Assembly (NCBI GenBank): GCA_964244585.1
Contig: CAXTJM010000017.1
Location: forward strand, 8,644-72,643
DNA: 64,000 nt
DNA from: LMUY01 sp964244585
GTDB lineage: Bacteria; Pseudomonadota; Alphaproteobacteria; Acetobacterales; Acetobacteraceae
Direction: 5' to 3'
The stretch's first letter is position 1; each line of letters starts with the position of its first letter. The position numbers and the translations under genes are program-made. Shown here piece by piece: positions 52,235-61,863 of this stretch. The notes beneath the pieces were generated by a model that saw only the letters and a program-made list of their open reading frames with translations, searched no databases and had not been told where the DNA came from.

Positions 52235-53202
52235 CCAATGCAGGGCCTGTGAAGCCGCTACACGGTGTGACGCCCGCCCTGCCGTCGCCGCCATCCGTTC
52301 CACCTGCGCTTGCGCCCGGGGCAGCGATCGGTCTGGTCGGTACGGGCGCGCTAGGGGCAGCCCTCGCCGGGTTGCTGGTCAGGGGCGGCTTCCGCGTCGT
52401 CGCGTTCGACCCGGCGCCGGCGGCGCTCGCCAATGCCGTGGCGCAGGGCGCGACCGGGGCGGCGGACGCGTGTCGGCTGATGCAGGCCGTCGACGCCGCC
52501 ATCGTTTGCGTGTCGACCGTGGCGGCGCTCCGTGCGACGGCCGATGCGGCGGTGGATGCGGGGAACCCGCCCGGCTTGGTCATCGAGATGAGCACTTTGC
52601 CAGCCGCTGCCAAGCTGGACGCTCGGGAACGATTGGCCGGCCGGGCGGTCGTGCTCGATTGCCCGGTCAGCGGCACCTCCGCGCAGGCGGCGGCTGGTGA
52701 CCTGGTCGTGTTCGCCAGCGGCGAGCGGGAGGCGGTCGAAAGCTGTCGCGCCGTGTTCGCGGCCGTCGCGCGCCGGACGATCCACGCCGGGCCCTTCGGC
52801 GCGGGGATGCAGCTCAAGCTCCTCGCCAACCACCTGGTGGGCCTGCACAGCCTGGTCGCCGCCGAGGTGCTGATGCTCGCGGAAGCGGCAGGGCTGGACA
52901 CGGCTCTCGCCCTGGAGGCGCTCAACGAGAGCGCCGGCGGGTCGAAGATGCTGAAGCTGCGCGGCGAGCTGATGCTGCGGCGGACGTATTATCCGCCTAC
53001 CGCCAGCATCGACATCATCGTCAAGGACGGGGCGCTGATCATGGACATGGCCCGCGCCGCAGAGTGCCGTCTGCCCCTGTTCGATCGGGCCTACGAATTG
53101 TTCGGCGAGGCCCAGCGCGAAGGGTTGGGCAAGGACGACATCGCCGCCATGCTTGAGCATCTCACGAAGTACTTCGGGCGAAACACTAACCGGCCCGGCT
53201 AG
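52231..53202 (+). CDS. beta-hydroxyacid dehydrogenase (HIBADH family)
   Basis: The protein has 323 residues from GTG 52231, preceded by the small ORF. Rossmann motif 'IGLVGTGALGAALAGLLVRG', substrate block 'LDCPVSGTSAQAAAGDLVVF', catalytic Lys in 'GAGMQLKLLANHLVG' and C-terminal helices 'PLFDRAYELFGEAQREGLG' identify the 3-hydroxyisobutyrate/tartronate semialdehyde dehydrogenase family. It oxidises a 3-hydroxyacid or reduces the semialdehyde. It belongs to the catabolic cluster by orientation and spacing. Confidence 0.85.
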   Translation: MTNAGPVKPLHGVTPALPSPPSVPPALAPGAAIGLVGTGALGAALAGLLVRGGFRVVAFDPAPAALANAVAQGATGAADACRLMQAVDAAIVCVSTVAALRATADAAVDAGNPPGLVIEMSTLPAAAKLDARERLAGRAVVLDCPVSGTSAQAAAGDLVVFASGEREAVESCRAVFAAVARRTIHAGPFGAGMQLKLLANHLVGLHSLVAAEVLMLAEAAGLDTALALEALNESAGGSKMLKLRGELMLRRTYYPPTASIDIIVKDGALIMDMARAAECRLPLFDRAYELFGEAQREGLGKDDIAAMLEHLTKYFGRNTNRPG

Positions 53203-53245
53203 CAGGCGACTGCGAGTCCAGGTCCAAAAACAGCAGGAGAGTCCC

Positions 53246-54688
53246 TTGACCAGGAATGCCTCAGAGACATCGCTGCAAGATCTGCTCGACGGCAGTCCTC
53301 TCGACGTCCGATACTGGGGCTGCTTCGCCCTCATCTCGGCGAGCGGCCTCATCGACTTCTTTGATTTCTTTGTCATCGGCTTCATCATGTCGAGGGTGGC
53401 GCCGGAGTGGCATCTGACCTACGGCGAGACGGCGACCATCCTCCTCGCCGCGGGGGTGGGGGCGATCACGGGGTCGTTCCTCGCCGGCTCGTTGTGCGAC
53501 CGCTACGGGCGCAAGCCGGTCTACGTGGTCGGCGGCCTGATCTGCGCGGCTTCAGCCGGTGGAATTGCGTTCACACCGGAAGGCGCGTGGGAATGGTTTG
53601 CGGTGCTGCGCTTCATCACGGGGGTGTCGCTGACGCTGGTAACCTCGGCGCAGATCACCATGATCGTGGAGCGGACGCCCACGCGGGCGCGCACGGTTGT
53701 TGCCCCGCTGTCCCAGGTGGGTCCTTCGGCCGGCATCCTGGCGTCGTCGCTGCTTTCGGCCACGTTGTTGCCGACATTGGGCTGGCGCGGGCTCGCGATG
53801 TTCGGGTTCTTGGCCGCCGTGCCGGCGGTGCTGGGCTGGATCTTCATGGGCGAGTCGATTCCCTGGCTGCTGTCCAGCGGACAACAGGCCGCAGCGCTCC
53901 GCCAGGTCGCCAAGCGGCTGCGCCGCCCGGTCTCGGAGTTGCCGCTGCCGCCCAAGGCGTACCGCACGGTCAAGCCCAGCGGCAACTGGGTCGAGATGCT
54001 GTCTGAGGGCCGCCGCTGCACCCTCATTATCCTGACATGGGCGGGGGTGGCCACCGCGCTCTATGGCGTCTACCTTTGGGGACCGACAATCCTGTCGCTT
54101 ACGCTCGCGATCACGCCGGGCCAGGCGGCGGGGCTTTTCATCTACGTGTCGTGCATGTCGCTGGTCGGTAAGGCGCTGTTCTCCGTACTGCCGTACTGGC
54201 TGGGACGGCGGGGCGCGGGACTGCTATCGACCGGCTGCGGCGTGCTGGCGGTGCTGGCGGCGGCGTTTGCTCCGGCGGGCACGCTGCTGGGGCTGCCCTG
54301 GCGGTTGTTGGCCTTCATGTCGGGGGCGATCTTCATCGATGGCGGGCTGGCCAACATGGTCCCCTACGGCGCCGAAGTGTTCCCGGTGCGTATGGCGGCG
54401 CGCGGTGTCGGCCTTTGTCAGGCCGCGAACGGGATCGGCAAGATCGTAGGCCCGCTCAGCCTGGCCTTCATCGCCGGCACTGGGAACCTCGTTGCGCCCA
54501 CGGCCACGCTGGCGGCGGTCGTGCCGGGGTTCTGCTTCCTGGCCGGGTGCGTCGCCGTCGCGTTCCTGGCGTTCCTGCTGATCCCGATCGAGACCAGCGG
54601 GCGCGGCCTGGTGCTGACCGACCTGGACGAGGCCAGCACGGCCGCGACCCAAAGCCTGTCGCCGCTCGCCGCCTCGCGCAACGCATGA
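53246..54688 (+). CDS. MFS transporter (aromatic acid/sugar porter type)
   Basis: The protein has 480 residues from TTG 53246, chosen for CAGGAGAG six bases upstream; no good ATG is near. Twelve membrane segments are likely. Typical MFS motifs: 'GSLCDRYGRKPVYVVGGL' (loop 2-3) and 'AEVFPVRMAARGVGLCQAAN' (loop 10-11). 'SGLIDFFDFFVIGFIMSRV' in helix 1 resembles aromatic-acid:H+ symporters. It probably imports the substrate of this cluster. Confidence 0.85.
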   Translation: MTRNASETSLQDLLDGSPLDVRYWGCFALISASGLIDFFDFFVIGFIMSRVAPEWHLTYGETATILLAAGVGAITGSFLAGSLCDRYGRKPVYVVGGLICAASAGGIAFTPEGAWEWFAVLRFITGVSLTLVTSAQITMIVERTPTRARTVVAPLSQVGPSAGILASSLLSATLLPTLGWRGLAMFGFLAAVPAVLGWIFMGESIPWLLSSGQQAAALRQVAKRLRRPVSELPLPPKAYRTVKPSGNWVEMLSEGRRCTLIILTWAGVATALYGVYLWGPTILSLTLAITPGQAAGLFIYVSCMSLVGKALFSVLPYWLGRRGAGLLSTGCGVLAVLAAAFAPAGTLLGLPWRLLAFMSGAIFIDGGLANMVPYGAEVFPVRMAARGVGLCQAANGIGKIVGPLSLAFIAGTGNLVAPTATLAAVVPGFCFLAGCVAVAFLAFLLIPIETSGRGLVLTDLDEASTAATQSLSPLAASRNA

Positions 54689-54738
54689 GCGGCGGCCGGA
54701 TCACTAATGCGATGGCCTATCTGACGGGAGGAACAACG

Positions 54739-56493
54739 ATGGACAAAGCCCACGACGACGGTGCCTTGCTGGCCGAGTCACGCGACGGCATGCGTATCCT
54801 GTGGGATACGCCCATTCCCATGGATGACGGCTTGGTGCTGCGCGCCGATGTCTTCCTGCCAGAACGGGACGGCCGCTACCCGGTCATCATGACCATGGGC
54901 CCGTACGGCAAGAACCTGTCGTTCCAGGAGGGCTACCCCAGCGCCTGGAACAACATGGTGGCCGAACACCCGGACGTGGCCGAGGGATCGACCAACGCCT
55001 ACCAGGCCTGGGAAACGGCCGACCCCGAGAAATGGACCCGCGACGGCTACGCGATGGTGCGCGTGGACAGCCGTGGCGCCGGGCGCTCACCCGGGGTCAT
55101 TGACCACCTTGGGCCGCGCGAAACGCAGGACTTCTACACCTGCATCGAGTGGGCTGCGGCCGAGCCGTGGAGCACAGGCAAGGTGGGGCTGAACGGCATC
55201 TCGTACTACGCCGCGAACCAGTGGCAGGTCTCGGGGCTGAAGCCGCCGCACCTGGCCGCGATGTGCATCTGGGAAGGCTTCGCCGACTTCTACCGCGATG
55301 CCAGCCACCATGGCGGTATCCTCAACTCGTTCTGGCAGCACTGGGCCGACATGCAGGTCAGCGGTGTGCAGCACGGCGTGGGGGAGGGCGGCGCGCGTAG
55401 CCGGCTCACCGGGCGCCTGGCATGCGGCCCCGAAACGCTGAGCGCGGAGGAGTTGCGCGCCAACCGCCTCAACCTGGGACAGGACTGCCTGGACCATGCA
55501 CTCGACGACCAATGGCACCGTGAGCGCTCGGCGCGGTGGGAGCTGGTGGAAACACCGTTCCTGTCGGCTGCCAGCCTGGGTGGTCAGGGCCTGCATCCCC
55601 GGGGCAACTATGAGGGGTTCATGCGCGCGAAGTCCTCGCAGAAATGGCTCGAGATCCACGGTCTGGAGCACTGGACGCACTTCATGACCGATTACGGCGT
55701 GGCATTGCAGAAGCGCTTCTTCGGCCATTTCCTGAAGGGGGCGGACACGGGCTGGGATACCCAACCCAAGGTGCAGCTGAATGTGCGGCGGCCCGGCGAG
55801 GTGTTCACGCTGCGAGCGGAGAACGAGTGGCCGCTGGCCCGCACGTCATGGACCAAGGCGTTCCTGCATCCCACCAGCGCTTCGCTGAGCTTCGAGGAGC
55901 CTACGGCCGACGGTTCGACCTCATACGGCGCAACCGGCGATGGCGCACGGTTCTTCATGGAACCGTTCAGTCAGGATGTTGAAATCTGTGGACCGATCGC
56001 GGCGAAGCTCCACGTCTCGTCCTCAACCGCGGATGCGGACCTGTTCCTCGTGCTCGGGCTGTTCGACCCGAACGGCAAGGAGGTGGTCTGGAAAGGCACG
56101 ACCGACCCGCACACCCCTCTCGCGCAAGGCTGGCTGAGGGCGTCGCATCGCAAGCTCGATGCCGACCTCACGCGTTTCTACCGGCCGTACCACACCCATG
56201 ACGTGGTCCAGCCGCTTACGCCCGGCGTGGTCTATGAACTCGACATCGAGATCTGGCCCACCGGCGTCGTGGCACCTGCCGGATACCGGCTTTGCCTGAC
56301 CGTTCGCGGCCGCGACTACGAGTGGGATGGGCCCGGGATCCGACTTTCCAACTTCAAGAACCTGCTGCAAGGATGCGGACCGTTCCTGCACGATGATCCA
56401 CGGGACCGGCGTCCAGACGTGTTCGACAACACGGTCACGATCCATACCTCACCTGGGCAGCCCAGCTACGTCTTACTGCCGGTCATCCCTTGA
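54739..56493 (+). CDS. CocE/NonD-family serine hydrolase
   Basis: The protein has 584 residues from ATG 54739 (GGGAGG site). The N-terminal alpha/beta-hydrolase domain includes 'DGLVLRADVFLPERDGRYPV', 'YAMVRVDSRGAGRSPGVIDH' and the nucleophile in 'VGLNGISYYAANQWQVSG'. The C-terminal jelly-roll is of X-Pro dipeptidyl-peptidase type ('CGPIAAKLHVSSSTADADLF'). The family includes cocaine esterase and glutaryl-7-ACA acylases. It probably hydrolyses an ester or amide of the cluster's substrate. Confidence 0.88.
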   Translation: MDKAHDDGALLAESRDGMRILWDTPIPMDDGLVLRADVFLPERDGRYPVIMTMGPYGKNLSFQEGYPSAWNNMVAEHPDVAEGSTNAYQAWETADPEKWTRDGYAMVRVDSRGAGRSPGVIDHLGPRETQDFYTCIEWAAAEPWSTGKVGLNGISYYAANQWQVSGLKPPHLAAMCIWEGFADFYRDASHHGGILNSFWQHWADMQVSGVQHGVGEGGARSRLTGRLACGPETLSAEELRANRLNLGQDCLDHALDDQWHRERSARWELVETPFLSAASLGGQGLHPRGNYEGFMRAKSSQKWLEIHGLEHWTHFMTDYGVALQKRFFGHFLKGADTGWDTQPKVQLNVRRPGEVFTLRAENEWPLARTSWTKAFLHPTSASLSFEEPTADGSTSYGATGDGARFFMEPFSQDVEICGPIAAKLHVSSSTADADLFLVLGLFDPNGKEVVWKGTTDPHTPLAQGWLRASHRKLDADLTRFYRPYHTHDVVQPLTPGVVYELDIEIWPTGVVAPAGYRLCLTVRGRDYEWDGPGIRLSNFKNLLQGCGPFLHDDPRDRRPDVFDNTVTIHTSPGQPSYVLLPVIP

Positions 56494-56520
56494 ACAGTCG
56501 CGCGGGTTAGGATCCGACGA

Positions 56521-58191
56521 ATGGCCATGCCGGCCGAAGCCGACGTGATCGTCATCGGTGGCGGTTCGGCCGGATGCGTCCTTGCCGCCCGGTTGAGCGA
56601 GGACCCGTCCTGCCGCGTGCTTCTGTTGGAGGCGGGCGCGGACCTCCCGACCCGCTCACCGCCGGAGGACGTGGCTGACGTCTTCCCGCGCGCCTACGCG
56701 AACCCGCGCTACTTCTGGCCTGGGCTGACGGCGCGGCTGCGGCGCGGTTCGCCGGAAGCGGCGTTCACGCAGGCACGCATCCTGGGTGGCGGCTCCACGG
56801 TGATGGGGCTTTGGGCGTTACGAGGGCTGGCCGCCGACTTCGACAATTGGGCAGCGGGCGGTGCGCCGGGCTGGGGTTGGAGCGATGTCGAGCCATACTT
56901 CCGCAAGCTGGAACGCGACATCTCCCGGCGACCCGGCCATGGCGTGGATGGGCCGACACCGATCAGGATCCGCACCGCCGCCCATTGGCCCCCCTTCACC
57001 CGGGCGCTGTCCGACGCGTCCGGGCGGGCAGGCCTGTCGCTGCGCAACGACCTCGACACGCAGGCCGATGACGGCGTCTACCCGTTGCCGATCAGTGCCG
57101 ACGTCCGGCGCAGCAGCGTCGCCTACGACTACCTGGACGATGCCGTGCGGGCCCGGCCCAATCTGTGGGTCCGCACGGATGTCGAGGTGCGCCGCCTGTT
57201 GTTTGACGGCCACCGCTTCGCCGGTGTGGCGTTGCGCGGGGAAGGGGCTGCGGCCGTGCGCGCCCCGGCGGGCGTGCTCACGGCCGGGGCGGTGTACTCC
57301 CCTCACCTGCTGATGCAGTCGGGCGTTGGGAGTGCGGCCGACCTTGCGCGGGTCGGCGGTCCCACGGTGCAGGTGCTGGAAGGCATCGGTGCTGAACTGC
57401 AGAACCACGCTTTCGTGCACCTTGGAGCCGTGCTGGCGGCGGGGGCCCGGCAAGACCCGGCGTTGCGCGCCTACGTGCTGGCCTGCGCGAGGCTGTCGTC
57501 CCGGCTCGCCGGGGGTGTGCCGGGCGACCTCCTCCTCAGCTTCATCTCCCGCGCAAGCGCCCATCCGAGGGGCAACGGCCTCGGCCTGATCGGCGTGCAG
57601 CTCTACGCTCCGCGGTCCCGTGGCCGCGTGGCGGCGCGCGGGCCTGACGCACAGCCCGACATCCTGTTCAACCTGCTCGAAGACGAGGCTGACGCCGCTC
57701 GCCTCGTCCTGGGCGCGCGCCAGGCGGCAGGTTTGCTGGCCGATCCTGGGGTGCGCGCCCTCGCGTCCGACCCGTTCCTGGCGCCACGCCGCCTTCCCAT
57801 CCGGCTGCTGAACAAGCCCGGCCTAGTGTCGAAATCGGCCGGGATGGTTCTGGACCTCCTAACTGCGGCGCCCTCCCGCCTGCGCCGTCCGCTGCTGCGG
57901 GCGGGCTTGCCCGGGCTGACGTTCCTCGACGCGCTGCGGACGGAGGACGCATTCAGCTCCGCCGTGCTGGAGTCGGCCGCGCCGATGTTCCACGTCGCCG
58001 GCACCTGCGGCATCGGCCGCGCCGTCGATCCCGGCTTGGCCGTGCTAGGCCTGCACGGCCTCTGGGTCGCCGACGCGTCGGTGATGCCCACCATTCCCCG
58101 CGCCAACACCAACATCCCGACGATTATGATCGCCGAGAAGGCGGCCGACACGATCAAGGCGGCGTTGCGGTGCTCAGGACGGAGCAACTGA
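56521..58191 (+). CDS. GMC-family FAD-dependent oxidoreductase
   Basis: The protein has 556 residues. FAD-binding 'VIVIGGGSAGCVLAARLSED', GMC signature 1 'FTQARILGGGSTVMGLWALR', 'GVLTAGAVYSPHLLMQSGVG' (signature 2), and the active-site His in 'MFHVAGTCGIGRAVDPGLAV' identify a choline dehydrogenase/alcohol oxidase relative. The C-terminal partner residue is Asn in 'PRANTNIPTIMIAEKAAD'. It would oxidise an alcohol released by the hydrolase 28 bp upstream (inference). Confidence 0.88.
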   Translation: MAMPAEADVIVIGGGSAGCVLAARLSEDPSCRVLLLEAGADLPTRSPPEDVADVFPRAYANPRYFWPGLTARLRRGSPEAAFTQARILGGGSTVMGLWALRGLAADFDNWAAGGAPGWGWSDVEPYFRKLERDISRRPGHGVDGPTPIRIRTAAHWPPFTRALSDASGRAGLSLRNDLDTQADDGVYPLPISADVRRSSVAYDYLDDAVRARPNLWVRTDVEVRRLLFDGHRFAGVALRGEGAAAVRAPAGVLTAGAVYSPHLLMQSGVGSAADLARVGGPTVQVLEGIGAELQNHAFVHLGAVLAAGARQDPALRAYVLACARLSSRLAGGVPGDLLLSFISRASAHPRGNGLGLIGVQLYAPRSRGRVAARGPDAQPDILFNLLEDEADAARLVLGARQAAGLLADPGVRALASDPFLAPRRLPIRLLNKPGLVSKSAGMVLDLLTAAPSRLRRPLLRAGLPGLTFLDALRTEDAFSSAVLESAAPMFHVAGTCGIGRAVDPGLAVLGLHGLWVADASVMPTIPRANTNIPTIMIAEKAADTIKAALRCSGRSN

Positions 58192-58327
58192 TATCGGCGC
58201 CCTCTTCGCGGCCACTGGCTATCCTAATCCGACGCACCACGAGTGCGGAATGCAACGGCGTTCTGACAAATTGACCCCGTAACTGTCCGAATCGGTCAAG
58301 CACGCCTGTTTCCGCGCGGCTAAGAAA

Positions 58328-59008
58328 GTGAAGGCGGCCAAGATTGCTACGACGCGTTCCAAAGGAATGAAAGATGCGAAGCGGACAACGCTTTCTTTGC
58401 CGAAAGAAGTCCTGGGACCACGGAAGTCGCGTGCTGTGAAATGGGCGACCAGCGAGCTAATCCATTTCGATCGTGTCGCTTCCGCCTGGCTGATCCTGCG
58501 CTTCGTCGACCAACAGGCGCAGTTCTCGTTCCACAAGCCTGGCGATCTTCCGCCGGATGCCACGCCGTTCGGAGTGCCCGGCGTCGCACTTGGGTCGCAC
58601 GATGCCGATGGCACGACATTTGAACGCATCCTACGAACCTATGCGCTGGACGACCCGGCCCTTGTGGTGTTCGGCACGGTCGTTAACTCGCTCGTGAACC
58701 ACGTTATGCATGACCTCGCGAGCCAGTCCACACCTGCGACAACGGGCCTGCTCGGAGTGGTTGAGGGGATCATGGTTCGAAGCGGCAGCGACGCCGAGTG
58801 CCTGGAACGCTCGCTGCCCTTGTACGACGCTCTGTTCGATGGCATCGCAGCGCGCCGGGCCGCCGAAGCGACTACGTCCGAAGGGACAGTGCTCGCATCC
58901 ACCATCCGTCTCGCAAAGGCCGCTGGCGCCCTCCGGCGAGACGGCTTCGCCTTTTCACTTGACCGCTTCAACGCGGCGCTGGGCGGGGAGGCCGCCTTCA
59001 AGCACTGA
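58328..59008 (+). CDS. ChrB C-terminal-domain protein (chromate-resistance family)
   Basis: Up to 226 residues from GTG 58328; ATG 58367 is an alternative start. 'KWATSELIHFDRVASAWLIL' followed by 'RFVDQQAQFSFHKPGD' and 'GVPGVALGSHDADGTTFERI' match the ChrB C-terminal domain. The ChrB N-terminal domain and a chrA chromate pump are both absent. Standalone proteins of this type are common, and their role in chromate response is not established. It lies between two unrelated catabolic gene groups. Confidence 0.75.
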   Translation: MKAAKIATTRSKGMKDAKRTTLSLPKEVLGPRKSRAVKWATSELIHFDRVASAWLILRFVDQQAQFSFHKPGDLPPDATPFGVPGVALGSHDADGTTFERILRTYALDDPALVVFGTVVNSLVNHVMHDLASQSTPATTGLLGVVEGIMVRSGSDAECLERSLPLYDALFDGIAARRAAEATTSEGTVLASTIRLAKAAGALRRDGFAFSLDRFNAALGGEAAFKH

Positions 59009-59060
59009 CGGTCGTAGCTGGCCGCGTTGGAGCGGCCGTGCTCCAAAGGAGAAAAGCCCT

Positions 59061-60461
59061 ATGCCAGATACCAATTTCGTCCACCATCAGGACTCGATTG
59101 AGCGCGCCGTCGAACGCTTTGCTGGCGCCGGCCTGCGCTGCTCTACCGCGATCGGCGATCGCATCCAGCGCGGCCGGGATGACACCTACCTGGCGGCCGA
59201 GCCCCCCGATGCCGTGGTGTTCGCGGCATCGACCGCCGACGTGGTGGCCATTGTCAAAATATGCAACGAACTTTCCGTTCCGATGATCGCGTTCGGCGCC
59301 GGCACGTCCGCCGAAGGCCACATTATGGCCCGCAAGGGTGGTGTCTGCATCGATCTCAGCCAGATGAACGAGATCGTATCGGTGTCGGCAGACGATTTCC
59401 ATTGCACCGTGCAGCCAGGCGTCATCCGGGGCGTGCTGAACGAATACCTGCGCGACACGGGCCTCTTCTTCCCGGTTGACGCCTGCACCGAAGCCAGCAT
59501 TGGCGGCATGGCCGCCACCCGTGCCTCCGGCACCAATGCCGTGCGCTACGGCACCATGCGGGAGAACGTGGTGTCCATGCAGGTGGTGCTGGCCGATGGA
59601 CGCATCATCCGTACTGGCAGCCTGGCTCGCAAATCTGCCGCCGGCTACGACCTGACACGGTTGTTCGTCGGCGGTGGCGGCACGCTTGGCATTGTCACCG
59701 AACTGACAGTGCGGCTCTACGGCATCCCGGAACACGTGCTGGCGGCAACCTGCAGTTTCCCATCCGTACAAAGTGCGGCCAATGCGGTAAGGGAAATTAC
59801 CCAGGTTGGCATTCCTATCGGCAAGGTCGAGATCATCGACGAAGCTGCCGTGAAGATGATCAACGCCTATTCCGGCACGTCCTTTGAACCGATGACCCAG
59901 TTGTTCTTCGAATTCAGCGGCACGGTTGGAGCAATCGAGGAATATGCCCGGACCGTAGAAGACACCTGCGCCACCCATAACGGCCGGCACTTCTCCCGCG
60001 CTGGTAGTCTGGCGGAGCGGAATCGGATGTGGGACGCACGCCACAAGGTCTGGTATGCGGCGCTGGCGGCTAGGCCGGGCTGCAAGGGTTGGTCAACGGA
60101 CATCTCTGTACCCGTATCACGCATCGCCGAAGCGATCACGCTGACGCACGAAGACTTGGAAAAGCTGCCGTTCCCGGCGCCGATCGTTGGCCATGTCGGT
60201 GACGGCAACTTCCACGTTCTCTTTCTCATTGACCTGAACGCGCCTGACGAGATCGCTCTCATGAAGGCGGCCAACGCGCGGATGGTCGAACGCGCGATCG
60301 AGATGAATGGCACCTGCACGGGCGAGCACGGCATTGGTTACGTCAAGAACGAGTGGCTCGTCCGTGAGTTCGGCGAGGAAGCTGTAGAACTTATGCGCCA
60401 GATCAAGGGCTTGCTGGACCCGAAGGGATTGCTGAACCCGGGCAAGCTCTTCGATGCCTAA
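59061..60461 (+). CDS. FAD-linked oxidase (D-lactate / 2-hydroxyacid dehydrogenase family)
   Basis: The protein has 466 residues from ATG 59061 (AAAGGAG site). FAD_binding_4 domain: 'VPMIAFGAGTSAEGHIMARK', 'VQPGVIRGVLNEYLRDTGLF', 'SIGGMAATRASGTNAVRYG'. FAD-oxidase C-terminal domain: 'PIVGHVGDGNFHVLFLIDL' and 'GTCTGEHGIGYVKNEWLV'. Relatives are D-lactate dehydrogenase (cytochrome), glycolate oxidase GlcD and D-2-hydroxyglutarate dehydrogenase. With the next MFS and AraC genes it forms a likely hydroxyacid uptake and oxidation unit. Confidence 0.9.
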   Translation: MPDTNFVHHQDSIERAVERFAGAGLRCSTAIGDRIQRGRDDTYLAAEPPDAVVFAASTADVVAIVKICNELSVPMIAFGAGTSAEGHIMARKGGVCIDLSQMNEIVSVSADDFHCTVQPGVIRGVLNEYLRDTGLFFPVDACTEASIGGMAATRASGTNAVRYGTMRENVVSMQVVLADGRIIRTGSLARKSAAGYDLTRLFVGGGGTLGIVTELTVRLYGIPEHVLAATCSFPSVQSAANAVREITQVGIPIGKVEIIDEAAVKMINAYSGTSFEPMTQLFFEFSGTVGAIEEYARTVEDTCATHNGRHFSRAGSLAERNRMWDARHKVWYAALAARPGCKGWSTDISVPVSRIAEAITLTHEDLEKLPFPAPIVGHVGDGNFHVLFLIDLNAPDEIALMKAANARMVERAIEMNGTCTGEHGIGYVKNEWLVREFGEEAVELMRQIKGLLDPKGLLNPGKLFDA

Positions 60462-60543
60462 GACGTTCGCGGCAGCCGGCTAAGCCCACTCCGTAATGAA
60501 GTAAAGTCCTGGTTAACAGGGCCACCAAATCCGAGGAACGTTC

Positions 60544-61845
60544 ATGTGTGACATCGAGAAACGGACACTGCGAAAGATCCGTCGTAACCTGCTCTACTTT
60601 CTACTCGCCCTTTACACCGTCAATGTTTTGGACCGCATCAACCTGAGTTTTGCCGCCCTGCGCATGAACGCCCAGCTTGGTTTCAACGCCGAGGTCTATG
60701 GCTTCGGAGCCGGCGTGTTCTTCGTCGGATATCTATTGCTGGAAATCCCCAGTAACTACCTCATGAGCCGCTATGGTGGCCGGGTTTGGCTCGCACGGAT
60801 TGCAATCAGCTGGGGCCTGCTCGCCATTCTGATGGCCTTCGTTTACGATCGCACCAGCTTTTACGTACTGCGCTTTCTGCTCGGTGCCGCCGAAGCGGGG
60901 CTGGTGCCGGGTATCCTCTACTTCATCTCGCTCTGGGTTCCTCGGCGCAACCGTGGCGTCGCAATTCTTACCTTCGCGCTCGCTATCCCCGTGTCCGCCA
61001 TCATCGGGGCGCCGATCTCTGGTTGGTTGCTGACGTGGGACCGTGTCGGCGGCCTGGCAGGCTGGCAGTGGATGTTCGTCGTCGAAGGTATTCCGTCCGT
61101 TATCCTCGGCTTTCTGACGCTGCGGGTGCTGGTCGACCGCCCAGCCCTCACTACATGGCTCGAACCGGCGGAGCGGGACTGGCTGACGGCCGAGCTGGCG
61201 CGGGAGGATAGCGACGTCGCGGTTCACGGCCTGACCACCTTCTCCGCCGCGTTGCGCGACATCCGGGTCTGGGTTTGCGCCCTGACTTTCTTCTGCATTA
61301 CCATGACGACTTATGGCCTAACTTATTGGCTGCCTCAGATCGTCAAGGAGTTTGCCGGGTCGTCCGACTTCACGGTAAGCTTGATTTCGGCCATTCCGTT
61401 TGTTGGCATGGGCTTGGGCATGTTGCTCACAGGATGGTTGTCCGACCGCGCGGGCGAACGCTCGTTCCATTTTGCAACTGTCGCGATTATGGCAGCTGGC
61501 GGCATCCTGATTGCCTGCCTTAGCGGCGATGCTCGGGTCACCCTGTGTGGCATGACGGTCTGCGCCTTCGGTTTGGGGGGAGCTATTGCGGTATTCTGGC
61601 CGATCCCGATGAACCTGTTGACAGACACCGCGGCCGTAGGCGGCTTCGCGCTTATCAATATGGCAGGTAACGCCGCAGGCTTCGTTGGCTCCTACATGAT
61701 CGGGTGGATACGGCAGCATACGAACTCGTTCTCGGCAGCCTTTGGCGTGCTGTCAGCCCTGCTACTGGCGGCAGCGTTGTTGATCATCGGGCTGCGCCTT
61801 GCTCAAGGCGCCTCCAGAACGGTCACCATTCGCCGCGCTATCTGA
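60544..61845 (+). CDS. MFS transporter, anion:cation symporter (ACS) family
   Basis: The protein has 433 residues with twelve predicted membrane segments. 'YTVNVLDRINLSFAALRMNA' in helix 1, 'EIPSNYLMSRYGGRVWLARI' (loop 2-3) and 'RFLLGAAEAGLVPGILYFIS' (helix 4) are signatures of the tartrate/phthalate/hexuronate ACS group. It probably brings in the organic acid used by the upstream oxidase. Confidence 0.9.
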   Translation: MCDIEKRTLRKIRRNLLYFLLALYTVNVLDRINLSFAALRMNAQLGFNAEVYGFGAGVFFVGYLLLEIPSNYLMSRYGGRVWLARIAISWGLLAILMAFVYDRTSFYVLRFLLGAAEAGLVPGILYFISLWVPRRNRGVAILTFALAIPVSAIIGAPISGWLLTWDRVGGLAGWQWMFVVEGIPSVILGFLTLRVLVDRPALTTWLEPAERDWLTAELAREDSDVAVHGLTTFSAALRDIRVWVCALTFFCITMTTYGLTYWLPQIVKEFAGSSDFTVSLISAIPFVGMGLGMLLTGWLSDRAGERSFHFATVAIMAAGGILIACLSGDARVTLCGMTVCAFGLGGAIAVFWPIPMNLLTDTAAVGGFALINMAGNAAGFVGSYMIGWIRQHTNSFSAAFGVLSALLLAAALLIIGLRLAQGASRTVTIRRAI

Positions 61846-61863
61846 CGGACGGAGTAAGACCGC

